Below, in pieces: positions 11,975 through 24,320 of a stretch of DNA of 64,000 bases. The position numbers were made by a program, and so were the translations under genes. Source of the DNA: Ailurus styani (taxonomy: Eukaryota; Chordata; Mammalia; Carnivora; Ailuridae); assembly GCA_002007465.1 (NCBI GenBank), contig LNAC01000778.1:369673-433672 (forward strand). Reading direction: 5' to 3'. The notes below the pieces were generated by a model. The model worked only from the letters and a program-made list of their open reading frames with translations, was not told where the DNA came from and did no database searches. Position 1 is the stretch's first letter, and the number at the start of each line of letters is the position of its first letter.

Positions 11975-12174
11975 AATAACTTACATATAGTTCTTGATAT
12001 TTTACAAAACCTTCTTCATGCATATTATCTCATTTGATCCATACAAGCCTGTGCGATTTGTAACAGGATTTTTCATCTTTAGGAATCTCAAAAAGGTTAA
12101 GAGATTTTTCTCAGGTTGTAGAGTTGAGTAGAATAAAGTTCAGGTGTTTTCATTCCTACTTGATTCTTTCACAT
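11975..12174 (+). repeat. MIR, sense
   Basis: 'catgcatattatctcatttg' with 'atccatacaagcctgtg', then 'cttta' and 'aaaggttaagagatttttc' match the MIR core and following segment in sense orientation. Confidence 0.65.
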
Positions 12175-12189
12175 CATACTCTGCCTTTG

Positions 12190-12413
12190 TTTTTTTTTTT
12201 TTGTTTTTTGTTTTTTTTTTTTTAAAGATTTTATTTATTTATTTCACAGCGGGAGAGAGATCACAAGGAGGCAGAGAGGCAGGCAGAGAGAGAGAGGGGG
12301 AAGCAGGCTCCCCGCCAAGCAGAGAGCCCGATGCGGGCCTCGATCCCAGGACCCTGAGATCATGACCTGGGCCGAAAGCAGAGGCCCTAACCCACTGAGC
12401 CACCCAGGCGCCC
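12190..12413 (-). mobile_element. Can-SINE, antisense, young
   Basis: A long T-rich tail is followed by 'aaagattttatttatttatt', the AG-rich body and the reversed head 'cactgagccacccaggcgcc'. The 15-base flanks 'catactctgcctttg' (12175-12189 and 12414-12428) are identical, so the insertion is recent. Confidence 0.95.
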
Positions 12414-12428
12414 CATACTCTGCCTTTG

Positions 12429-12920
12429 AAAGGATGTACCTGTTTTCTCTAACATGAGTAGAATTGACTCTAAAGATTTTTATTGATTTTGTAAGTATTC
12501 CAATGATCATGTACTACTTAATCTTACATAAAGATAAACTTAAAATATTATAAAAAGTTTCAATAGATTTTTGAACATTGACTTAATTATTAACCTCCTC
12601 TTATATAAACTTTTTTAAATGTCCTTTGGTTATTTGCCAGTTGAAGAACTATAAATTATATGTTTTTAATGGTAACTTTTATGTGTTTGATTTCAAAATT
12701 TTCCCCATTCTTTTTATTTTATTATTACTTTTTCATTAGAAAATTAAAAATTAATAGTTGTGGGATTTCTCTTGTGATTCATTTGGCTATTTTCCCCCAT
12801 ACTTGGAATAAGTATTATATATAATTTAAAATTTTTTTTTCTATGATGGGTTTGTAATATTGTGAGATTTTATTACTTTTCCTATTGGCTTAGTTATGTT
12901 TTGGTTGTCATACACTAAAA
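12429..12920. other. Unassigned AT-rich intron
   Basis: No gene or recognisable repeat. Confidence 0.5.
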
Positions 12921-12934
12921 TCTTACACATTTTA

Positions 12935-13146
12935 TTTATTTAATTTTTTTTTTTTTTTAAGAGAGAGAGCACCAGTGTGAGGGGTGGGAGTGGGGAGGGG
13001 CAGAGGGAGAGAAAGAATCAGAACCATGCTCCATGTTTAGCACAGAGCCCAGTGTGGGGCCCTATCTCACGATCCTGAGATTATGACCAGAGCCCAAATC
13101 GAGAGAGTCGAAGGCTTATTAACGAACGGAGCCACCCAGACACCCC
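12935..13146 (-). mobile_element. Can-SINE, antisense, older
   Basis: Poly-T, AG body and a mutated reversed head 'gagccacccagacacccc'. The flanks 'tcttacacatttta' (12921-12934) and 'tcttatacatttta' (13147-13160) differ at one base. Confidence 0.9.
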
Positions 13147-13160
13147 TCTTATACATTTTA

Positions 13161-13498
13161 AACCTATGTTATTTTGTTCTCTGTTTTCTGTGTCATCATT
13201 TCTACTTCTGTACAAATACACATTACTATTTTTATAATTTTGCTTTATAATTTCATTGTTTTTGTCTGTGTTATATACATTATTGAAATTACACTGCAAT
13301 TGTACATAAACATTTTTCTTTAAAATATTTTTCCTAAAGGTGTTTTTTTTTTCATCAGGTTCAGGATATCTACTTAAATATGATTAAAATGTGTCAACTA
13401 GAAAAATAAAATACTTTTTACATGCCGAGTGAGGAAATGAAAATCAAAATTTGTGTTTAGTTGTCTTTATTAGTATTTTTAACTTACAATTTCTCTCT
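13161..13498. other. Unassigned AT-rich intron
   Basis: No gene or recognisable repeat is seen. Confidence 0.5.
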
Positions 13499-13513
13499 AA
13501 CTTTATGTGTTCT

Positions 13514-13717
13514 CTTTTTTTTTTTCAAGATTTATTTATTTGCATATATGTGAGGAGGGGGAGGGACCAAGGGAGAAGGACCAAGGGAGAGGGAGCCAAG
13601 CAGACTCCCTGCTGAGCAGGCAGCCCAACACGGGGTTGGATCCCAGGACCCTGAGATCATGACCTGAGCCAAAACCAAGAGTTGGATGCCCAACTGACTG
13701 AGCCACCCAGGCACCCC
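13514..13717 (-). mobile_element. Can-SINE, antisense, older
   Basis: 'caagatttatttatttgcat', AG body, 'accctgagatcatgacctga' and 'gagccacccaggcacccc' are visible. The imperfect flanks 'aactttatgtgttc' / 'aaatttatgtgctt' support a target duplication. The body contains a short internal repeat of 'gaccaagggaga'. Confidence 0.9.
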
Positions 13718-13775
13718 AAATTTATGTGCTTTCGAATGTTTCTTTAGTGAAAAAAAAATTTTTTTAAATGACTAG

Positions 13776-13879
13776 AGGGGTACCTGCATTGCTTAGTCTG
13801 AAGAGCATGGGACTCTTGATCTCTGGGTTAGGAGGTCAAGCCCCATGTTCAACATAGAGCATACTTAGAAAAAAAAAAG
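13776..13879 (+). mobile_element. Old short SINE, sense
   Basis: 'gggactcttgatctctgggt', 'caagccccatgttcaacata' and 'gagcatacttagaaaa' mark the short tRNA-head type. Diverged, so probably old. Confidence 0.75.
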
Positions 13880-14740
13880 CAAACCAACCAACCAAAATGA
13901 ATGGGGAGTGGGGGGTGAGAGATAGTGTGTGTGTCTTTAAAACGGTTTTCAAAACTATATAGTTTTGAAAAATAGTTTTCAATACTATACTGGATTACCT
14001 TAGATTTGTTACAAATAGCAAATAAGGATTCTCTTTATTTTGTTAATGAATAAACAATTAATTGCTATTTTAGTATTTTTTATTTTTAATAAAATAAATA
14101 ATAAATAAAATAATAAAATAAATTATTTTATTATATATTTTTAACAAACATTGTTAATAAGAAAAAGCAAATTTTGTTAATTTGCTGTTACAAGTAGCAA
14201 ATAAGGAAAAGTATCACTATTATTATTATTGTCATTATCATTATTGATTTGAGTACCTTCAGAAAGTGGAGGCCCAGATCTCATTGTTGATTGGATAAAT
14301 TAATTCTATCAGTACTATAATCCTGCAGCATCCATTTGTTTGGTGGTGTTTTATGATTATTACTTGCCTGGTTTTAATTTAAATGTATTATTTAGCTCAG
14401 TATTCTCTAGTAATGGTGTTCTTTATATAACATAAAATATGGTAGCAAGGAAGATTGATATTCCACAGTGAATTAAAATGTGTCATTGTGATAAGCTCTG
14501 ATCTTAAAATACAACTTATCTTGATTTAAAGGTAAAATTTTTGTAGAATCGATTTTAAAATGACAATTTTCCTTTTCAGATTATTATTCACCAGTTTGCC
14601 AGATAATCCTTTATAGATTACTGCCGTGCTTTTGTAAAAGATGGGCTTTAGTCTGAAATCTATGATCAGGGCTGTGTAGAAGAAATAAAGGTGGAGCTTT
14701 TCAGATGATATAATTGTATGATTATATTTTAAAAATGACC
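13880..14740. other. AT-rich intron with palindrome and short repeats
   Basis: It holds a 26-bp perfect palindrome at 13946-13971 (half-site 'ttttcaaaactat'), (TAAA)-like sequence at about 14080-14135, a 22-bp near-identical direct repeat at 14008-14029 and 14186-14207, and a TTA/TCA triplet tract at about 14215-14245. No gene. Confidence 0.6.
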
Positions 14741-15400
14741 TCAAGAAGTAATATTCTAAATAACTAAAAACTAAATAATTAACAAACTAGGAAAATATTC
14801 ATAGCAAATATAATGGGTAAACAGTGAACATTAATATATAATTAATACAGAGCAATATAAGAAAATAAAAGAGTAAAATTCATTTAGAGGTTCTCAAAAG
14901 GAAATACAGGTAGTAAAAAAAAATAGTTGTTCAACTTCATCATTTAAAAATCATAGCAAACCATCAATAAGAATATGCTACTTATGGCAGCATATAAAAT
15001 ATTCAAAACGGTGATTAATATCCAGTGCTCTCTATGGTTAAGTGACTCATCGGTTACTGGAAAAAAATATATAAAGTGGTATAGTCATTTTAAAAACTAG
15101 TTTGATAATTTGTATCAATAAACTTAAAAGTATAACTTTGACTCAGTAATTCTGTATTTGATTATTTCCCAAGGGAATAATTCTAGATATTTAAAAATTT
15201 TATATGTAAAGATAAAATAGTTATTTATCAAAAATAATTATTCCATCTTAGGTAAATAATTAAATAATTTTTGGTTCATTTATTTGGTGAACTATTGGGC
15301 AGCTATCAAAAATTGTATTTATAAAGACTATAATAGGATGGGTGAATGCTAAAACACTAAGTTAGACATTGTAAACAAGTGTAATTACAAATAAAAACAG
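14740..15400 (+). mobile_element. Old L1-type 3' fragment, sense
   Basis: 'tttgactcagtaattctgta', 'tttcccaagggaataattct', 'tcatttatttggtgaactat' and 'gggcagctatcaaaaattg' follow the order of the ORF2 C-terminal end of ancient L1 (or HAL1) in sense orientation. Heavily decayed. Confidence 0.5.
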
Positions 15401-15816
15401 GAACAAAAGAAATCATGAGTAGATTAAAAAGGAGGGTAAGATTTTAAAGGAATACAGTAAACCTTTATTTTCACTTTTAAGCACAACCAAGATTTTAAGT
15501 ATTTTAGGAACATCTGAAGGTTGCTTGAAATTTCTCAGAGGCACATATCTGAATTGTGCTCTTTGCAAAGTTGGTGTGTAGGAGGGAGTCACTTTCATTG
15601 GTAAGTGACTATAGCCAGCTGCCCAGTTCCTGTATGTGAGCTTTTGCTTTTTCTGCTCTTTCTCAGATAAACATCCAGGGGGAGGATATAGTCTATTTTG
15701 GTGCTCCTTGGAGAATTTGAAGATTCATAAATTTCTCAGACATAATCATGTATATTCCAATGATCCACTTGGCTTTTGTGGCCTCAGTGTTGTGAGGTTA
15801 TATAATTACTCCCTTT
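15401..15816. other. Unassigned intron
   Basis: No gene and no recognised repeat. Two short open frames, one on each strand (15413-15598 and 15636-15869), have no recognisable product. Confidence 0.45.
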
Positions 15817-15830
15817 TGAAATGTTTTTCC

Positions 15831-15990
15831 TCTTTCTTTCTTTTTATCCCTTTCTTTCCTTTTTTTTGAGAGTGTGTGAGAGCTGGGGTAGGGTTGAGAG
15901 GGAAAGGCTCAATCTCTTGGACCCTGAGATCATGACCTAAGTTGAAATCAAGAGTCGGGACGCTTAACCAACTGAGCCACCCAGGCGCCC
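15831..15990 (-). mobile_element. Can-SINE, antisense, older
   Basis: 'gaccctgagatcatgaccta' and 'actgagccacccaggcgccc' give the reversed head; the body is shortened. The flanks 'tgaaatgtttttcc' (15817-15830) and 'tgaaatgttttccc' (15991-16004) form the target duplication. A second SINE follows directly. Confidence 0.9.
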
Positions 15991-16011
15991 TGAAATGTTT
16001 TCCCAATTTCT

Positions 16012-16232
16012 CTTCTTTTTTTTTTTTCTTTTAAAGATTTTATTTATTTGAGAGAGAGAGTGAGGGAGGGAGAGAGAGAGACAGGACTGGAGGAGAGGCA
16101 GATGGAGAGAGAGAGAGAGAAGCAGACTCCCCACTGAGCAGGGAGTCCGATGTGGGGCTCAATCCCAGGACCCTGAGATCATGACCTGAGCTGGAGGCAG
16201 ACACTTAACCATCTGAGCCACCCAGGTGCCCG
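16012..16232 (-). mobile_element. Can-SINE, antisense
   Basis: 'aaagattttatttatttgag', AG body, 'gaccctgagatcatgacctg' and 'gagccacccaggtgccc'. The flanks 'gttttcccaatttct' and 'gtttttccaatttct' (16233-16247) repeat the same target used by its neighbour at 15831. Confidence 0.92.
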
Positions 16233-16247
16233 GTTTTTCCAATTTCT

Positions 16248-16648
16248 AAAAATTCCTTAATGAGCTCATTTTTAAAAGGAAAAGATAAAAAAATAAATAA
16301 AAGGAAAAGATAAGGCTTTATCCAGTTATCAGTTAATAATTCTAGCATTAAATTTTTCATGAACAATATCTTTTGTTTTTCCTGTAGTGCCTCATCTTCT
16401 GTTAATCCCATCCAGACTTTGTCCTCTATATCTCTAGAAGTTCAGTTTGTATATTACTTTATCCATGTCTTTACTAACATGTTCAGTCTTTTCTCTTGAA
16501 TATATGAAGTACAGTTATAACTGTTGTAATGTCCTTGTTTATAATGCTATAATCTGTGCCGGTGGTTCATAATTACTTAGTATTTAATGGAAAAATATAA
16601 AAATACAAAAATAGCATGTGTAAGCTACAAATGCTACTCACCAAGTTT
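16248..16648. other. Intron, possibly an old L1 trace
   Basis: No gene. About 16440-16570 ('ttatccatgtctttactaac', 'aatgtccttgtttataatg') weakly resembles an antisense old L1 3' region. Confidence 0.35.
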
Positions 16649-16663
16649 AAGAATTAGATTACT

Positions 16664-16877
16664 GGGCGCCTGGGTGGCTCAGTGGGTTAAAGCCGCTGCC
16701 TTCGGCTCAGGTCATGATCCCAGGGTCCTGGGATCGAGGCCCGCATCGGGCTCTCTGCTCAGCAGGGAGCCTGCTTCCTCCTCTCTCCTCTCTCTCTCCT
16801 GCCTTTCTGCCTACTTGTAATCTCTCTCTCTGTGTCAAATGAATAAATAAAATCTTTAAAAAAAAAAAAAAAAAAAA
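16664..16877 (+). mobile_element. Can-SINE, sense, young
   Basis: A complete mustelid-type element: 'gggcgcctgggtggctcagt', 'gggttaaagccgctgcc', CT body, tail 'aataaataaaatcttt' and an A-run. Identical flanks 'gaattagattact' (16651-16663 and 16878-16890) show recent insertion. Confidence 0.95.
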
Positions 16878-16890
16878 GAATTAGATTACT

Positions 16891-17640
16891 ATAAGCCTGT
16901 TACATAACCTGTTGCTATTAACTTTTCTAAATGTTGTTAATGTTTGTATGTGTCCCTGAATAATATATTGCTTAATTTTGCATGTCTTAATATAAATCAC
17001 TTCTTGCTGTGTATGTTCTTCTAAAACTTTGTTCTTCTTCCTTAATACTATTGATCTTGGTATTAATGTGTATACCTATCATTGTTTATTTTTACTCTGT
17101 CATTTCGGTTGTTTTCATCTTTGTTTTGTTTTTAACAATGCTCTTGTACATGTCTTCCAGTAATTTACATATATATGAACTTCTCTGGGTTATGTGCCTT
17201 GGAACGGTATATTTTAGTCATAGGGAAATTCGTGTGGGATCTTATTAGATTATTCCAAATTGATTTTCCAAGTGATTTTTAGTCATTTACAGTGTTTCTC
17301 TTTATATGCACGTGTATACATCTACATGCAGGTGCACGTGTATACATCTACATGCAGGTGTACATATGTGTGTATTTATTTATTACAGTTAACATGGTAA
17401 TTAATATCCTGCTACCCAAATATACTCACTTTTTCTTCTTTTTAAAGATTACTTAGTCCCATAAGCAAATCATTGATTTAGAGGATGAGAATTCTGTTAC
17501 TCTCTTAAGCTAACCCCCTTATTTTAATTTTTTAAATTCTTTTTCTTTTTTTCCAATGTACTCTTTAGTTTTATTTGTTAAGAAGATTATATATGTGTAA
17601 CATACTCAAATAGTTCAACAAGATTTATTATTTAAAAATA
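16891..17640 (-). mobile_element. Probable old L1M traces, antisense, with a 26-bp tandem duplication
   Basis: 'tcttcttccttaatactatt' to 'gaacttctctgggttatgtg' weakly resembles the antisense 3' region of old L1M elements. At about 17307-17362 a 26-bp unit ('tgcacgtgtatacatctaca' plus six bases) occurs about twice in tandem. No gene. Confidence 0.35.
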
Positions 17641-19639
17641 GCAATGCTTTTACCATTTACTTTTCCCCAAAGGCAGTCATTTCAACATTTTTGCTGATTC
17701 TCATGGTATTTACCTCCATATCTAACTAACCTGCCCGTTTCTACTTTTAAGTTTTTAACTTCTTTGACTTTCTATAATGAAGCATGAAGATTTAGCCTCT
17801 TTCATTTCTTCTGACTTCAAGCGCCATCCCAACTTTACACATGAACTCTTCCCTCATCTCTTTTGTTCCAGATCAATAATTTAGTGCTAACATATGAAAA
17901 GTAAATGCGCTGAATCATATAACAAACTATAATTACCCTTCTCTTTGTTTTAAACAAAGGAGGATGATAGTAGAGGAAGAGGCAGTGAGGATTTTGGAAT
18001 CAATGAGGAGGATTTGTGTTGCAAAATAGAGAAATTGTCAGTTAACAGGAAGCCATATATCCCATGAGTGGGAGAGGAGTGTGAGAACATTTATTCTGCT
18101 AGCCAGGTGTATTACTGATTACAACACTGAAAGTCTATTAAAATGGCATATATCTTAGTAATAAATAGTTTTTATGCCATTGAGGTATTGGTTTAGTCTG
18201 AAGACTAAAGAAATAAAAAGAAATGGGTAGTCCCAGGAAATAATACAAGAACCAATCACTGAGATCAAGTGACTGCCTGGGGGCAAAGCATATGAAATTT
18301 ATTCTGAAGTTTTAGTGTTTTAGACCAGGACAATGGTAATATGGGAAACTGGAATTTATTTTTTAGTACCTTAAATTTCAAAGATTTGTGTATATTTGAC
18401 AAAAAATTGCTTATGATTATTTTATCCATACTCTTGATACCTGTGTCAGATGATTTGGTTGAATTCCTTTTTCCTCTAATATTAGATTAAATTTTTCTCA
18501 GTGTAATTAAACAAAGATATGACCAATATCATTTCTTTTCCATCAAAATTAGTCTCATTATTTTCTCACATCTAAGGAGATGATATGTTAAATCCAAAGG
18601 ATAGTATTAGTTTCTTCATACTTTTTTTTGTATGGGAAAGGATTCAACTGGTATTAGTAGTAAGTGACAGAAAGATAATTCTGGCTGTGTACTCCACATT
18701 TATTAAGGTTTAATTGTTAAAGTGTGACTAATGCTGACATATTTCAAAATTTGGGATTTTAGGACATTTTATATATTTCAGAATTTTTTCTTTATTAAAC
18801 ATTAAAATATGAGTTTTTAATGCTGTCATTGTCCCAGTCTTAACTGTCCCATTGTCTTAATTTAATTATTCCATGTTAATTCTGATAAGATTTTTACGTC
18901 TTTATTCTTTCACTGAGCAAATTAGAATACGATAGGGGAATACAATCTAGTCTTTGAAAATAAAGTTTTCTTCTTTCTGAGGCTTGTAGGATTGGCCTGG
19001 GATGATCTAGTGAAAAGGTGGAAGTCAGATCTGGATTTAAATTCTTCTTTTCTGCCTACTAGCCAACTGAATTTTTAATAATTCAATAATATTTCTAGCA
19101 AGGTTTAAAATATTACAAATAATGGAGGCATGCATTTAAGTAATAAAAAGACATTTTGTGTCCAGTTTAATGCCCTCCACATATTATGTGTTCAAAAATT
19201 ATATTTATTATTATTGAAATTATCATCATCTTGTCCATGGCCCCATTCCCTAGATGTATTTCACAAAGAGCAGATTGTGAAAAGACTTGAAACACTGATA
19301 GCGATTGTATGGGACAATGAAACAAGAGGGGAGAATTTAGTGTAATCTGTCCATTCTCCTGGCTAGGTGCATGGGGGGGGGTGCTACTTTGTTTTTCTCC
19401 TTTTTTTCCACCCCTTTTCTATACTTAACCTCCTTTATTGAAAAGCTGGTTTGTGGAGTAATCATTAAGGAAAATAATAAGGCCTTTCTCCCTCCTAGCC
19501 AATAGAATCCTTTGTATTCCAAGTCTAGTATTTTGATTAGTTTTTAAGTGAGTAGTAGACAGTGTGGATAAACAGGATGGGGCAGTGGGAGTAGGAGTTG
19601 GTTAGATAATGTGATGGGGGCCATTGTTTACCTTAAATA
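17641..19639. other. Repeat-poor intron
   Basis: About 2 kb without recognisable transposons or coding exons. It ends in a short G-run (about 19373-19381) and ordinary AT-rich sequence. Confidence 0.5.
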
Positions 19640-19945
19640 AGTATTGGAATTAATCATTTATATTCCTCTCATCCCTATTAGGTGGTAGACTGTGAAAACA
19701 TAAACAATATTTACTTAAGAAAGTAAATATTAAGTAAATATTAATAAATATTAAGTAAATATTAAGTCCCATAACACCTAGCATTATACATTTTATCTTT
19801 ATCTTTCAGTGGTTGCGACTTTGTGCTTTGTTGTCCTTTCTTAGATTTTGCTACTTGGGGTGAGAAATTAAGTCTGGCTCATTTCTTTGGTGTCTGTGAC
19901 TTATAAATGTTTGATACTCAATAAAAGGTTTGAATGAATGATTTG
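19640..19945 (+). repeat. Probable L2 3' end, sense, with a short AT tandem repeat
   Basis: 'gactttgtgctttgttgtcc' and 'tgatactcaataaaaggttt' followed by 'gaatgaatgattt' match the L2 3' end. About 19710-19767 is a degenerate tandem of 'taagtaaatatt' units. Confidence 0.5.
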
Positions 19946-20469
19946 AATTGTCTCCAGAGCAACAGATCAACATTCATAAGAATAAAGCAACTTTTGGCTT
20001 TATCTCTAGAAAATTATAACTGGAAGGAACCTTAAGGTTTATATACTCTAGCTCTTTATTTTTTTGAATAAAGTAACTGTTACCAAGGATGGTAAGACTT
20101 ATATTCAAAAATATATGGAAAAAAATATATATGGAAGAAACAGAGCCCAGAAAAATCTCTTACTCATCATGTCTTTTCCTTTTTTTTTTCTTAATTGTGG
20201 TATTTTTCCTCCTTAGATTACAGAAAAAAAGAAATACTTTGATAACTGGCTTGAAAAGAAAATAATACTCATTTTCTATTGTGTGCATGCTTATAGTTTG
20301 ATTCTGTATTGTCTAGTGTGTATTTTAGAGTAAACATAGCATTTCCTCATTGATCATTACCATGACTGGGGTCAAATTTACTTTTCAAAAAATTCTCTGA
20401 AAAATAAAATTTAAAATTAAAAAATCAGATTAAAAACTTTTTTGTATTATAATCCACCCTCATTTACAT
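19946..20469. other. Intron with a faint MIR-like trace
   Basis: 'aactggaaggaaccttaagg' at about 20020 recalls an ancient mammalian repeat. Otherwise unassigned. Confidence 0.35.
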
Positions 20470-20695
20470 AATGGATTGGCATGTAAAGTACTTTGGCATT
20501 TGTTAACTTATTTTGATTCTGATGATAGTCTTAAGAGTTATATAGGGCATGATTTATATGCTGTTGGCATTTTACAGATGAAAAAATTGAGGCTCAATGA
20601 GGCTGTATCTTGTGACTGTGATCACCTAGTGAGTAAATTATGAGGCAGAATCCTAAGCCCATATGATTTAGAGGTTTTTCAAAACTCTTTCCACC
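20470..20695 (+). repeat. MIR, sense
   Basis: 'ggcattttacagatgaaaaa', 'attgaggctcaatgaggctg' and 'gatcacctagtgagtaaatt' match the MIR core in sense orientation. Confidence 0.75.
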
Positions 20696-22022
<1,327 letters not shown>

Positions 22023-22044
22023 TAATGTGACCAGTATGTCATAA

Positions 22045-22140
22045 GACAGATGGAGATTTGACTTTGAGGTTAAAAAACTAATAGACGCCCTCATCACTGA
22101 GGAGCTGTGTCTACAGTTTGAGTTGGAGAGTATAAAGTAA
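22045..22140 (+). other. Short coding-like segment with a consensus donor, just after the COG5 exon
   Basis: A 31-codon run starting 'gacagatggagatttgac' and ending at a TAA reads with an ordinary protein-like composition (contains 'ALITEELCLQFELES'). It overlaps a perfect 'gtaagt' donor at 22137-22142 but has a weak acceptor ('aaactaatag', no polypyrimidine tract). It lies 47 bp past the real donor. It is not part of known COG5 and could be a pseudoexon, a repeat remnant or chance. Confidence 0.2.
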
Positions 22141-22259
22141 GTATAAGGAAAATTTAATACATGTTTATCTAATTTTAAAAATAGATTCTAAGATTTTAGT
22201 ATGTAATGTATATAATATGAGATATAGTTTATGTGTCTATGTAGATGGACAGTTAATAC

Positions 22260-22468
22260 CTGTTGAATATGCTTATTTTGTCTGAAGCACTGTTACTTAT
22301 TTAAGCCTTTCAACAACCCAGTAGAGTCAATATTATTGTTATTTCCATTTTACAAATGAGAAGACTGAGAACTTAACTAATTTGTCAAAGATCACACAGC
22401 TATCAAATGGTATAGTTTGGATGCAGACATTAAGCAGTCTAACCCCAGAACCTTGCATCATTAATAAT
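22260..22468 (+). repeat. MIR, sense
   Basis: 'tttccattttacaaatgaga', 'agactgagaacttaactaat' and 'gatcacacagctatcaaatg' are the MIR core in sense orientation. Confidence 0.8.
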
Positions 22469-22530
22469 CACTGCGCCTGCCTGCCTGCCTGCCTTCCTTC
22501 CTTCTTCCCTCCCTTCCTTCCTTCCTTCCT
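22469..22530. repeat. (CTGC)n / (CTTC)n microsatellite
   Basis: A run of CTGC units passes into CTTC and CCTT units directly at the tail side of the antisense SINE that follows, probably grown from its poly-T tail. Confidence 0.85.
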
Positions 22531-22713
22531 TTATAATTTTATTTATTTGGGAGCAAGAAAGAGAGCACAAGTGGGAGAGAGGAGAAGAGTGAGAGAGAGA
22601 AGCAGGCTTCCCACTGAGCAGGGAGCCTGATGTGGGGGGCTCAATCCCAGGACCCTGGGATCATAAACTGAGCTGAAGGCAAACACTTAAACAACTGAGC
22701 CGTCCAGGCCCCC
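22531..22713 (-). mobile_element. Can-SINE, antisense, older
   Basis: 'ttataattttatttatttgg', AG-rich body, 'caggaccctgggatcataaa' and 'actgagccgtccaggccccc' define it. Target duplications are not clear. Confidence 0.9.
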
Positions 22714-23079
22714 ATCTGTGCCATAATTAAAATATATATTTTTTGACTAGAGATATTTCTTAAGGTGTCATTTTCCTGTTGCTTAATATTCTGTAGTGGA
22801 AGAAACCCAAAGTTATTCATGTAGTTGAATCAACAAATTAGATGTAATCTATTATTCTGCATTTCAGTTGAACCCAGATATTTTCTCCATTTGTATTGGA
22901 CCCAAATACAATTATTAGTGTCTATTTTTTATTTGGATCCTTTAAACCAGGGATTGTATTTTGTGCATTTGTATTGGACAAAAATAATTTTACAAATATT
23001 TTATTCTTTAAGTAGTCTCTAAATCAGGAAGGTACTTACTTGACTTCTGATTCTTCATGGTTAAAATTTAAAAAGCATA
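22714..23079. other. Unassigned intron with a diverged internal duplication
   Basis: 'catttgtattggac' occurs twice, at about 22889 and 22966, within 'ttgcatttgtattgg'-like surroundings, suggesting an old 77-bp tandem duplication. No gene. Confidence 0.4.
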
Positions 23080-23350
23080 ACTGAGTGTCACTGTTTAAAA
23101 TAAACTTTTGACATTTATTATTATATACATAATGAAAAGTGAACAGATGATATGTACATACAGAATGAAATGCCACACACACACACACATGCATATAGAG
23201 TGAAATACCACCATGTGAACACATCAGTGAAATCAAGATGCAGGTCAAGAAATGGGAAACTTCCAGCACTCCTGGATTCCCTTCACTCCCTCTCATAGTC
23301 ATTGCTGTCCTTCTTTCCTGAAGGTAGCTAGTATCCCAACTTAGAATATT
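23080..23350 (-). mobile_element. Probable old L1M 3' UTR, antisense
   Basis: 'gcaggtcaagaaatgggaaa', 'cttccagcactcctggattc' and 'gtagctagtatcccaactta' follow the antisense 3' UTR of old L1M elements. A short (CA)n lies at about 23174-23190. Confidence 0.55.
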
Positions 23351-23522
23351 GGAGATGAGTACTACCTGCTGCTGATTGTTCTAACTTTAGGTCTCACTAT
23401 GAAGGTAAACTGTTTATACTATTAAAAAAATAAGATACTTGCCTACATCAAATTAGGAAAGATACCTTCTCAGAGAAATATTCAAGAATTCCAAGTCAAC
23501 TTTGAATTAAGATGAATGTTTC

Positions 23523-23951
23523 TTTTTTTAAATAAATATATATATATATTTTATTAACATATAATGTATTTGCCTCAGGGGTACAAGTCTGTGAATCATC
23601 AGGCTTGCACATTTCACAGCACTCAGCATAGCACATACCCTTCACAATGTCCATAACCCATCCACCTTATCCCTTCTCCTCCAGCCCCCAGCAACCCTCA
23701 GTTTGTTTCCTGGGATTAAGAGTCTCTTATGGTTTGTCTCCCTCCCAATCCCATCTTGTTTCATTTTTTCCCTCCCTATCTCCCACAACTCCCCACCTTG
23801 CCTCTCAAATTCCTCATATCAGAGAGATCATAAGATAATTGTCTGTCTCTGACTGACTTATTTCACTTAGCATAATACCCTCTAGTTCCATCCACATTGT
23901 TGCAAATGGCAAGATTTCATTTGGTTTTTTTGATGGCTACATAGTATTCTG

Positions 23952-24001
<50 letters not shown>

Positions 24002-24304
24002 GTATGTGTATGTGTATACACCACATCTTCTTTATCCATTCATCTGTTGATGGACATCTAGGTTCTTTCCATAGTTTGGCTATTTTGGACATTGCTGCTA
24101 TAAACATATGGATGCACATGCCCCTTTGGATCACTACATTTGTGTCTTTAGGGTAAATACCCAGTAGTGCGATTGCTGAGTCATAGGGTAGCTCCATTTT
24201 CAACTTTTTGAGGAACCTCCATACTGTTTTCCAGAGTGGCTGCATCAGCTTGTGTTCCCACCAGCAGTGCAGGAGGGTTCCCCTTTCTCCGCATCCTCAC
24301 CAGC
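23523..24304 (-). mobile_element. Carnivore-type L1, antisense, 5' truncated
   Basis: From the 3' UTR side: 'ttattaacatataatgtatt', 'tgaatcatcaggcttgcac', 'ttatggtttgtctccctccc', 'ccacatcttctttatccatt', and ORF2 C-terminus 'gggtaaatacccagtagtgc' to 'agtgcaggagggttcccctt'. About 780 bp. Flanks 'taagatgaatgtttc' (left) and 'taagatgactatttc' (right) mark the target duplication. A (GT)n tract of about 39 bases at 23954-23992 has replaced the usual TATA-like sequence. Confidence 0.92.
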
Positions 24305-24320
24305 ATAAGATGACTATTTC

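Noticed and set aside
23937..24245. Cys/Val and His/Thr repeat proteins
   Set aside because: They come from translating (GT)n/(CA)n microsatellites within an L1.
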